The notes below the pieces were generated by a model that ran no database searches, was not told the DNA's origin, and saw only the letters and a program-made list of their open reading frames with translations. Positions 1-7,144 of a stretch of DNA of 64,000 nt are shown here, in pieces. Source of the stretch: Lewinellaceae bacterium (GTDB taxonomy: Bacteria; Bacteroidota; Bacteroidia; Chitinophagales; Saprospiraceae); assembly GCA_020636435.1 (NCBI GenBank), contig JACJXX010000001.1, forward strand, positions 4,936,501-5,000,500. The letters run 5' to 3'. Position 1 is the stretch's first letter, and each line of letters starts with the position of its first letter. The translations under genes were made by a program, and so were the position numbers.

Positions 1-1494
1 GGATGGTTCTATACGCTGCATGCCATCGCCGTGATGGCTTTCGACAGCGTTTCCTTCAAAAATGTCGTTTCCAACGGCCTGGTGCTGGACGCCGAGGGCA
101 ACAAGATGTCCAAGAGCAAGGGCAACGTGCTGGACCCCTTCGAGGTGATCGAAAAGCACAGCGCCGATGTCACCCGCTGGTACATGATGAGCAACGCCAA
201 CCCCTGGGACAACCTCAAGTTCGACATAAAGGGGATGGAAGAGGTGCAGCGCAAGTTCTTCGGCACCCTCTACAACACCTATTCCTTCTTTGCCCTCTAC
301 GCCAATATCGACCGGTTCTACAATAAAGACAAGCAGGTGCCCCTGTCCGAACGCCCCGAGATCGACCGCTGGGTCATCTCCCTGCTCAACAGCCTGGTGA
401 AGGAAGTGGACGCCGACTATGCGGATTACGAACCGACGCAGGCCGCCCGCAGGGTGCAAAACTTCGTGAACGACAACCTATCCAACTGGTACGTCCGCCT
501 CTGCCGCCGCCGCTTCTGGAAGCCTTCCCAGCAGCAGAACGGCAAGAGCGCCGGCATAGATGCCGACAAACTGGCCGCCTACCAGACCCTCTACGAGTGC
601 CTGGCAACGGTGGCCAAGCTGATGGCGCCAACTGCGCCCTTCTTTGCCGATTGGATGTACCGCAACCTCAATGAGGCCAGTGGCCTGGAAAATCACGAAT
701 CCGTACACCTGGCCAATTTCCCAGTGGCGGACGAAGCGGTGATCGACAAGGATTTGGAACAGCGCATGGATTACGCCCAACGCATCTCCTCCCTGGCGCT
801 CTCCCTGCGCAAGAAGGAGAAAATCCGCGTGCGCCAGCCCCTCCACAAAATTTTGTTGCCCATCCTCGACAACCACTTCCAGGAGCAGGTGGAAGAAGTC
901 AAAGGCCTCATCCTGTCCGAGATCAACGTGAAGGATATCGAGTATGTGGACGACACCTCCGGCATCCTCAAAAAGAAGATCAAGCCCAACTTCAAGACCC
1001 TGGGCCGCCGCCTGGGCAAAGACATGAAGGCCGCCGCCCAGGCCATCGGCAACATGGGCCAGGAAGACATCGCCCGGATAGAAAAAGCCGGTCAGTACAC
1101 CCTGGAACTGAACGGCGCCAGCTACGAACTGGCCCTGGAAGATTTTGAGATCACCGCCGAGGACATCCCCGGTTGGCAGGTGGCCAGCGACGACAGCATC
1201 ACTGTCGCTCTCGACATCACCCTCGACGAAGAACTGGAAGCCGAAGGCATGGCCCGCGACATCGTCAACCGCATCCAGAACATCCGCAAGGACAAGGACT
1301 TCGAAGTGACGGATAAGATTCGTGTAGCCTTGCAGAAGCACGCCGCCCTGGCCCCCGCCGTGGAGAAATATGGGGAATACATCAAAGCGGAGACGCTGGC
1401 TACCGGCCTGCAACTCGTGGATGAGGTTGAGGATGGGGAGGCAATCGAACTGCCGGGGGAAGTGAAGGTGAATATTAGCGTGCGCAAGCAATAG
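1..1494 (+). CDS. ileS: Isoleucine--tRNA ligase, C-terminal part (5' end outside window)
   Basis: This is the 3' part of class I isoleucyl-tRNA synthetase, which charges tRNA-Ile in the cytoplasm. The reading frame is open from base 1, so the gene starts before the window; 497 codons are present, which leaves roughly 600 residues missing if the enzyme has the usual length for the family. The KMSKS signature that stabilises the adenylate transition state is at 103-120 (KMSKSKGN, about residue 35 of the fragment). It is followed by the helical anticodon-binding domain (WYVRLCRRRFW near residue 162) and a long C-terminal region. The stop is TAG at 1492-1494. The next gene is convergent, and a short hairpin with arms AATGAC/GTCATT lies at 1521-1535. 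Identification is firm. Confidence 0.97.
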   Translation, partial: GWFYTLHAIAVMAFDSVSFKNVVSNGLVLDAEGNKMSKSKGNVLDPFEVIEKHSADVTRWYMMSNANPWDNLKFDIKGMEEVQRKFFGTLYNTYSFFALYANIDRFYNKDKQVPLSERPEIDRWVISLLNSLVKEVDADYADYEPTQAARRVQNFVNDNLSNWYVRLCRRRFWKPSQQQNGKSAGIDADKLAAYQTLYECLATVAKLMAPTAPFFADWMYRNLNEASGLENHESVHLANFPVADEAVIDKDLEQRMDYAQRISSLALSLRKKEKIRVRQPLHKILLPILDNHFQEQVEEVKGLILSEINVKDIEYVDDTSGILKKKIKPNFKTLGRRLGKDMKAAAQAIGNMGQEDIARIEKAGQYTLELNGASYELALEDFEITAEDIPGWQVASDDSITVALDITLDEELEAEGMARDIVNRIQNIRKDKDFEVTDKIRVALQKHAALAPAVEKYGEYIKAETLATGLQLVDEVEDGEAIELPGEVKVNISVRKQ

Positions 1495-1520
1495 GTTGGT
1501 CAACTTAGCATCAATTAAAA

Positions 1521-1535
1521 AATGACTTCGTCATT
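1521..1535. terminator. Small hairpin after ileS
   Basis: A perfect 6-bp stem (AATGAC/GTCATT) with a 3-base loop lies 26 bases after the ileS stop, between convergent genes. An A-rich run precedes it, which would be a T-run for the minus-strand gene. A terminator role is inference; the stem is short. Confidence 0.35.
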
Positions 1536-1639
1536 GCGGGTGGAAGTCCGCCCCTTTTCGCATGGCGATGCCTTCGGCACAAGGGGAGTTAGAGGGGTTC
1601 CGGCGAGGGCAAATGTCGAAGTTATTTTTTGAACATTAC

Positions 1640-2662
1640 CTACCTGACTGCCGCTTCCAATAAAGTAAGGCTTTGCCGCTCCACATCCAGCTCCGCTTCG
1701 ATGCCCACCGGCAACGTACACTGATCGTCGATGTGCCCGAAAGAAAGGCCGTAGATGGCCGGAATGCCGAGGCCTTCTGTTCTGTCCCGGATCGTTTCTT
1801 CCAGGGATAGAGACAACTCGCCTTCTTTCGGCTGGCAGTCGGCATAAATGCCCATGGCGAGGCCGGCGGCCCGCTCCAGGCCCCAGGCTTGCCGCAGTTG
1901 GGTCAGCATGCGGTCGATGCGGTAGGGTTTTTCGCCGATGTCTTCCATGAAAACCAGTTTGCCCTGAGCGGACGGCAGGTATTCCGTGCCGGCCAGGGCC
2001 GCCAACAAAGACAAGTTGCCGCCGATCAGCATCCCTTTTGCCTTGCCCGCTTTGATGGGATAAGTATGGTAAGCCTCCTCTTCTTTTTCCTGATTGGCGG
2101 CAGAGAGGGGAATGGCGTATGGAGCTTTCCCATCCATCACGACTGCCCGAAACTGGGCTTCGGTATACTCCGTCAACTCGGAAGCGCCCACCGGCCCGTG
2201 GAAGCCCACCAGGCCCGTCTTGTGATAGATGGCATTCAAAAGGGCGGTGATGTCGCTGTATCCGATCAGCGCTTTGGGGTTCCTGCCGACCAGCTTGTAG
2301 TCGATAAAAGGCAGGAGGCGCGAACAGCCGTACCCGCCCCGGGCGCACCAGATGCCGGCCACGCTGTCGTCGTAGAACATCAGGTGGAGGTCGTCGAGGC
2401 GCTGCTGGTCGGTTCCGGCATTAAAGCCGCGCCGGGCGCGGATGTTTTGGCCCATTTTTACTTTGAATCCCAGTTGAAGGGCGTTGTTGACGGCTTTTTC
2501 CAGGCTTTCATCCGAGATGTAGCTGCCCGGGGTGATCATCCCGACAGTATCGCCCGGCTGCAGGCGGCGCGGCAGTACGCGTTTTTTACGGGAAAGCGGG
2601 CGGGCGGAAGCCAGCAAAGGGAAAGACAAAGCTAAAGAGGCGGCAAAGGATCGGCGGTCCAT
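1640..2662 (-). CDS. LD-carboxypeptidase (peptidase S66 family)
   Basis: A 340-residue muramoyltetrapeptide LD-carboxypeptidase of the LdcA/MccF type. The family removes the terminal D-alanine from tetrapeptide stems in peptidoglycan recycling. Visible marks are the S66 N-terminal pattern (LQPGDTVGMITPGS), CARGGYG, the nucleophile elbow GYSDIT (Ser136), the GGNLSLL and FMEDIGE segment expected to carry the catalytic Glu, and GLSFGH with the likely catalytic His. I chose the ATG at 2660-2662 because it starts MDRRSF, an N-terminus with arginines before a hydrophobic stretch ending in ASA. That could be a twin-arginine-like or ordinary signal peptide, which would be unusual because LdcA is normally cytoplasmic. 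The longer frame upstream has no signal logic. It is convergent with ileS. Confidence 0.9.
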   Translation of the reverse strand: MDRRSFAASLALSFPLLASARPLSRKKRVLPRRLQPGDTVGMITPGSYISDESLEKAVNNALQLGFKVKMGQNIRARRGFNAGTDQQRLDDLHLMFYDDSVAGIWCARGGYGCSRLLPFIDYKLVGRNPKALIGYSDITALLNAIYHKTGLVGFHGPVGASELTEYTEAQFRAVVMDGKAPYAIPLSAANQEKEEEAYHTYPIKAGKAKGMLIGGNLSLLAALAGTEYLPSAQGKLVFMEDIGEKPYRIDRMLTQLRQAWGLERAAGLAMGIYADCQPKEGELSLSLEETIRDRTEGLGIPAIYGLSFGHIDDQCTLPVGIEAELDVERQSLTLLEAAVR

Positions 2663-2879
2663 GTTTTTCTTTTGGGGAAAAATAAGAAAATCTATCCGGT
2701 AGTGCTTTCTGGATTGTTTTTTTCGGGCAGCGCCCCATCGGAATGCCGGCAAAACCACTCCTCCCTGTGCTGCCTTACACTACTGGACATTTTTGATTTC
2801 GGTACCGTTCTGATACACCAATGCACTGCTCTCTAATACACAATAGCGCCAAAATGTCCAGCAGTTCTATTGCCGCCTT

Positions 2880-3935
2880 TCACAAATTCCTCAACCTCTT
2901 AATCCGCTTGCGTTTGCGTTTTTTCCTCTTTGGCTTTTCCGGTTCAGGCGCCGGGAGGGCCTCCATGTCCCCCTTTATCTTAGTGGCTATAGCCTGCGCC
3001 AGCCGCACCGGCACGGCATTGCCGATCATCTTATAGGCAGCGGCCAGGTTTTTGTAGTAAAAGATGAAATCATCCGGGAAGGCCTGGATGCGGGCGCATT
3101 CCCGAACGCTGAGGCGGCGGTAGAGGTGTTCCTTGCCGGGCACGAATTGTTTTCGGTCCGTGTCCACCGCCTCCATCTTCGGAGCCTGAGGGTGGAGCGG
3201 CGCGTGGCGGGCGCCCGCCTGAATGGTATAGGATAGCTCTTCCCAGCCCCTGACCCGGTTTCTCGACATGTACATGCTGGAAAAATCGCCGATAAAGTAT
3301 TCGTGGTTGGGCACCGGGCACTCTCCGTTGGTATGGTTGCCCTTCTTTGCCGGGATGGCGCTATCCGCCAAATCGCCGATGGCGGAGCGCAGCGTGAGCT
3401 TCATGTCGATCGGCGGAGGGAATTTAAATTTGATGCCCAGGTCGCGGCGATAGCCGATGAAAAACACCCGCTTGCGGTCTTGGGGGACGAGGTAATCGGA
3501 AGCGTTGAGCAACTGGAAGGAGAGTTTGTAGCCGGCTTTCTTGAACAGTTTTTTGATGCTGTTCAGCGCCTCTTCGTTGCGGGGCAACAACATGCCGGCG
3601 ACATTTTCCGCCAGGAAAAATTTGGGCTGCTTCGCCTCCAGGATGCGGATAAAGTCAAAAAACAACTGCCCCCTTTTGTCGTCGATGCCCCGCAGCTTTC
3701 CGGCGGCGCTCCAACTCTGGCAGGGCGGCCCGCCGATCATGCCGTCTACATCGGGGATATCTGAAGGGTCAATATCGGTAATGCTGCGCCGGTCCAGTTT
3801 CGTGCCGGCATGGTTCTTTTCGTAAGTTTCCCAAACGTCACTATCGTACTCATTGGCCCAAACGACATCGAAGCCCGCCCGGGCAAAACCCAGGTCGAGG
3901 CCGCCTGCTCCTGCAAAAAAAGAGGCCACCTTCAT
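2880..3935 (-). CDS. Orphan DNA (cytosine-5) methyltransferase, M.HaeIII-like
   Basis: A 351-residue C5-cytosine methyltransferase. Motif I is FAGAGGLDLGF (residues 7-17), motif IV GGPPCQSWS with catalytic Cys72, motif VI ENV (110-112), motif VIII QDRKR (152-156) and motif X GNAVP (305-309). Compared from memory with M.HaeIII, the match continues through the target-recognition region (NHEYFIG, MSRNRVR, HPQAP, GKEHLYRRL), so GGCC is the predicted target; that is inference. No restriction endonuclease, Vsr or specificity gene lies on either side, so it looks like an orphan. The last 17 residues are almost all Lys/Arg after an EPEKP linker; M.HaeIII, as I recall it, lacks such a tail. It may add non-specific DNA affinity. 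A possible -7 box (TATTTTTG, minus strand) is at 4014-4021. Confidence 0.95.
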   Translation of the reverse strand: MKVASFFAGAGGLDLGFARAGFDVVWANEYDSDVWETYEKNHAGTKLDRRSITDIDPSDIPDVDGMIGGPPCQSWSAAGKLRGIDDKRGQLFFDFIRILEAKQPKFFLAENVAGMLLPRNEEALNSIKKLFKKAGYKLSFQLLNASDYLVPQDRKRVFFIGYRRDLGIKFKFPPPIDMKLTLRSAIGDLADSAIPAKKGNHTNGECPVPNHEYFIGDFSSMYMSRNRVRGWEELSYTIQAGARHAPLHPQAPKMEAVDTDRKQFVPGKEHLYRRLSVRECARIQAFPDDFIFYYKNLAAAYKMIGNAVPVRLAQAIATKIKGDMEALPAPEPEKPKRKKRKRKRIKRLRNL

Positions 3936-4049
3936 AAGCTAAACTTTAACAACATGGTAGCGCAAGAGATACCTTGCTTGGTATATTTGAAAATTAAACA
4001 ACCGTAATATGCACAAAAATAATGGAAATGGGCAAATGCAGGGAGAAAA

Positions 4050-4104
4050 TTTTATTGTTCCATGGGCTAATGAAACACTGAAACAATAAAACAATGAGAC
4101 AATG
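4050..4104. repeat. Inverted stuttered words around TTTTATTGTT
   Basis: A perfect 10-bp inverted repeat joins 4050-4059 (TTTTATTGTT) and 4082-4091 (AACAATAAAA). The right arm sits inside a run of related words (TGAAACA, AACAATAA, AACAATGA, GACAATGA). It lies directly behind the stop of the minus-strand gene ending at 4108, so it could act as that gene's terminator. Confidence 0.6.
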
Positions 4105-4107
4105 AAT

Positions 4108-4626
4108 TTACTCTTCATCCTGCCTCAGCAACATTGCCGGATCGGCCATGTACCACTGCTCGCGGTCCCGGGTATAGCCAAAGGTAGCGTGCGGCAACAG
4201 CCGGTTCAGGGTTTTGGAGACCTCCCGCTGACTTTTGGCCGAAAGGTTGACGGACACCTCATCGCCATCCATCAACTTGAAATACAGGGTACAACTGCTG
4301 CCGAACTGCAGGCCGAAGGGCAGGCGTTCAGTCACCACGGCGTAAACCCAGACAATGTACCCCGGCCGGCGCTCCAGCAAATACATCAGGCGCGGGCCGC
4401 CTGCTCTGTTTTCCTGCAGGAGAGAAAAGACAAACCGGATACCCAATACCGAACAGGTCAACCCAAAAAGGGTGACAATGATATTTAACCCGAAATAAAA
4501 ATAGGCGAATGCGAGGCCCAAAGCCAGAAGCAACATGGAGGCAACGAGCTTTAGCCGCCACTCCCGGCGGATGGCGCTGCGCAATAGCTGTATGGATGGG
4601 TCCTGTAGCAAATTCTTATGTCTCAA
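4108..4626 (-). CDS. Small membrane protein of unknown function
   Basis: A 172-residue protein I do not recognise. It has a short basic N-terminus (LLRSAIRREWRLK), two adjacent hydrophobic segments at about residues 28-46 and 48-70, and then a soluble C-terminal half of about 100 residues with mixed beta-type sequence. This suggests two membrane helices with a cytoplasmic domain, in the manner of PH-like or DUF-type small envelope proteins. The start is a TTG at 4624-4626; an in-frame stop lies a few codons upstream and no ATG occurs before the first hydrophobic segment, so TTG is the only start that keeps the whole protein. It is divergent from parE with a 249-base spacer that contains the parE promoter. 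Confidence 0.75.
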   Translation of the reverse strand: MRHKNLLQDPSIQLLRSAIRREWRLKLVASMLLLALGLAFAYFYFGLNIIVTLFGLTCSVLGIRFVFSLLQENRAGGPRLMYLLERRPGYIVWVYAVVTERLPFGLQFGSSCTLYFKLMDGDEVSVNLSAKSQREVSKTLNRLLPHATFGYTRDREQWYMADPAMLLRQDEE

Positions 4627-4664
4627 GCCAACACGTTATGTTTTATATAACTCAAAACAATTTG

Positions 4665-4695
4665 TTGATTTTATAAAAAAATATTCTTACTTTTG
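4665..4695 (+). promoter_or_regulatory. Bacteroidota-type promoter for parE
   Basis: TTG at 4665-4667, a 20-base spacer, and TACTTTTG at 4688-4695 match the Bacteroidota primary sigma consensus (TTTG/TTG, 19-20 bases, TAnnTTTG). Transcription would begin near 4702, leaving a leader of roughly 175 bases before the parE ATG. Confidence 0.7.
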
Positions 4696-4875
4696 TTGAT
4701 CGTTGTGGAAAAAATCCGGGAATATTATTGCATATTCCCCCTCTTTTTGTTGAAAATTACGCTGCCTGCAATCGAAACAACGGCTGGTTTTACGGGTATA
4801 ACAAAATAAGCCGCCGTTTGCTGAGTTGTTGCAGAGCTATTTTCCGGCAGAAATACAAAAGCATAAACGCAGTAC

Positions 4876-6798
4876 ATGTCACAAGCAACCTATACTGAAG
4901 AAAACATCAGGTCGTTAGACTGGAAAGAACACATCCGCATGCGCCCTGGCATGTATATCGGCAAACTGGGGGATGGCTCCGCGCCCGACGACGGGATTTA
5001 CATACTGCTCAAAGAGGTGATCGACAACTCCATCGATGAGTACTTCATGGGGCACGGCAAGGCCATCGACATTGAACTGGATGAAGGCCTACTCTCCATT
5101 CGGGATTATGGCCGCGGCATTCCGCTTGGCAAAGTAGTCGATTGCGTTTCCAAGATCAATACCGGCGGAAAATACGATTCCAAGGCATTTAAAAAGTCCG
5201 TTGGCCTCAACGGCGTGGGCACCAAAGCCGTGAACGCTCTTTCGGAGTACTTTATGGTGCAGGCGGTCCGGGATGGCAAAACCAAGGTCGCCGAATTTGA
5301 ACGGGGTGAAATAACCAAAGACCACAAAGTCAAAAAATCTACGGACCCCAACGGCACGCTGGTCGCTTTTCGGCCCGACCAGGAGATTTTCAAAAAATAC
5401 CGCTTCCGCACCGACTACATGGAAAGCCAGTTGTGGAACTACGCCTATCTCAATGCCGGCCTGAAGATCAATTTCAACGGAAAAACCCTGGTTTCCAAAA
5501 ACGGGCTGCTCGACCTGCTGGAACGGAAGGCCAGCAATGAGAACCTGCGTTACCCCATCATCCATCTGAAAGGGGAGGACATCGAGCTTGCCCTCTCCCA
5601 CGGCAACCACTACGGGGAGCAATACCACACCTTTGTCAACGGCCAGAACACCTCCCAGGGCGGCACCCACCTCAACGCCCTGCGCGAAGCCATCGTAAAG
5701 ACCATACAGGAGCACTTCAACAAAAGCTACGACCGGCGGGATATACTCGGCTCCATCGTGGCCGCCATCAGCATCCGCATAGAAGAGCCTATATTCGAAT
5801 CCCAGACCAAAACGAAGCTCGGATCTACCGATATGGGGCCGGAAGGGCCAACCATCCGCACCTTCATCGTCAACTTTGTCAAGGAAAACCTGGACAACTT
5901 CCTCCATAAAAACCAGGAGGCCGCCAAAGCGCTGGAGAAGCGCATCAAGCAGTCGGAACGCGAACGCAAAGAGATTGCGGGCATCAAGAAACTAGCCAAC
6001 CAACGCGCCAAAAAAGCCAACCTTCACAATAAAAAACTGAGGGACTGCCGCCTTCACTTCAATGACAGCGCCCGAAAGGTGGAAGAAGACGACCGCAACG
6101 CCACTACCTTGTTCATCACAGAAGGGGACTCGGCCAGCGGCTCTATCACCAAAGCGCGCGACGTGCAGACCCAGGCCGTGTTCAGCCTGCGCGGCAAACC
6201 GCTCAACTGCTACGGCCTGACCAAAAAGGTGGTTTACGAAAACGAAGAATTCAACCTCCTGCAACATGCCCTCAACATCGAAGACGGGCTGGATGAACTG
6301 CGGTACGGCCGGGTAGTCATCGCCACAGACGCCGACGTCGACGGCATGCACATCCGCCTGCTGCTGCTTACCTTCTTCCTGCAGTTCTTCCCCGACCTGG
6401 TGCGCAACGGCCACCTTTACATCCTCGATACGCCTCTTTTCCGGGTGCGGGACAAACAAAAGACCTTCTACTGTTATAGCCAGGAAGAAAAGCAGGAGGC
6501 TATTGAGAAACTACGAGGCAAGGCCGAGATCACCCGGTTCAAAGGCCTGGGCGAAATTTCCCCCGATGAGTTTAAGGATTTCATCAGCGAAAATATCCGC
6601 CTGGAGCCGGTTATCCTCAATGAGGATACCGACATCGACGACGTGCTGGCGTACTATATGGGCAAGAATACGCCGTCCCGGCAGGAATTCATCATTGACA
6701 ACCTGCGGGTGGAAAAGGACGAATTGGCCGGCAGCGAAGAACCCGGGGAAGAGTTAGCCAGGGCGGAGGCGGAAGAAGAGGAAATGGCAGAGGTATAG
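4876..6798 (+). CDS. parE: DNA topoisomerase IV subunit B
   Basis: A 640-residue type IIA topoisomerase ATPase subunit. With ParC it decatenates daughter chromosomes. The GHKL ATPase marks are EVIDNS (47-52), DYGRGIP (77-83) and the GLNGVGTKAVN glycine loop (110-120). The TOPRIM domain shows EGDSASGS from residue 416 and DADVDGMH from residue 485, with the metal-binding acidic residues intact, followed by the RFKGLGE segment. Length and the short C-terminus (acidic, ending EEEEMAEV) fit Bacteroidota ParE rather than GyrB. parC is not the next gene; lon follows after 346 bases. The promoter lies at 4665-4695. Confidence 0.95.
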   Translation: MSQATYTEENIRSLDWKEHIRMRPGMYIGKLGDGSAPDDGIYILLKEVIDNSIDEYFMGHGKAIDIELDEGLLSIRDYGRGIPLGKVVDCVSKINTGGKYDSKAFKKSVGLNGVGTKAVNALSEYFMVQAVRDGKTKVAEFERGEITKDHKVKKSTDPNGTLVAFRPDQEIFKKYRFRTDYMESQLWNYAYLNAGLKINFNGKTLVSKNGLLDLLERKASNENLRYPIIHLKGEDIELALSHGNHYGEQYHTFVNGQNTSQGGTHLNALREAIVKTIQEHFNKSYDRRDILGSIVAAISIRIEEPIFESQTKTKLGSTDMGPEGPTIRTFIVNFVKENLDNFLHKNQEAAKALEKRIKQSERERKEIAGIKKLANQRAKKANLHNKKLRDCRLHFNDSARKVEEDDRNATTLFITEGDSASGSITKARDVQTQAVFSLRGKPLNCYGLTKKVVYENEEFNLLQHALNIEDGLDELRYGRVVIATDADVDGMHIRLLLLTFFLQFFPDLVRNGHLYILDTPLFRVRDKQKTFYCYSQEEKQEAIEKLRGKAEITRFKGLGEISPDEFKDFISENIRLEPVILNEDTDIDDVLAYYMGKNTPSRQEFIIDNLRVEKDELAGSEEPGEELARAEAEEEEMAEV

Positions 6799-6822
6799 GG
6801 TGCAAAAAAACTTTTTCTTTGC

Positions 6823-6950
6823 GGTTATTGGTTATTTTTACCGACGCAGGCCAGAGGGAATTATTGATTGTTTTCAACGCTCAGGGCCTGTTCCAGGCAC
6901 CGGCAATAACCAAGCCAATGGAGGGCACCTGGAATAACCATTAACCAATG
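6823..6950. repeat. Inverted stuttered words (GGTTATT / AATAACC)
   Basis: The left arm at 6823-6837 repeats the word GGTTATT. The right side at 6904-6920 and 6931-6950 repeats its complement, CAATAACCAA and AATAACCATTAACCAAT. The arms can pair into an imperfect long hairpin that begins about 25 bases after the parE stop. Confidence 0.6.
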
Positions 6951-6985
6951 CCTATGGCTCCGTCCTGACGTTTTGTCTACATTTG

Positions 6986-7020
6986 CCCTCTGGCTGCCAA
7001 TGCCAGGGGTGTTTTTTTTT
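6986..7020 (+). terminator. Terminator-like hairpin with T-run before lon
   Basis: CCCTCTGGC (about 6986-6994) pairs, with one bulge, with GCCAGGGG (about 7002-7009), and a run of nine T follows. It would end transcripts reading through from parE. Confidence 0.55.
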
Positions 7021-7144
7021 CTTTGGCATAGAAGTTGACGGGTTGAATTAATGCATTTTTAAAAAGCCATGCTGCCATCTTGACATTGAGCGCATATATA
7101 GGTATTTTACTGATCCAGCGAAAGCTGTAAATGATAAAGGTCGT

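Larger units (their letters stand above)
6799..7144. other. Spacer between parE and lon
   Basis: This 346-base non-coding spacer holds a stuttered inverted repeat (6823-6950) and a terminator-like hairpin (6986-7020). I see no ORF with family features. No convincing TAnnTTTG promoter was found for lon. Confidence 0.6.

Noticed and set aside
478..1503. Long minus-strand open frame opposite ileS
   Set aside because: It is the mirror of the ileS coding sequence, with no family motif; high-GC coding regions commonly leave such shadows.
2821..3036. Restriction endonuclease partner for the methyltransferase
   Set aside because: The only open frames near the gene are antisense shadows without nuclease motifs.
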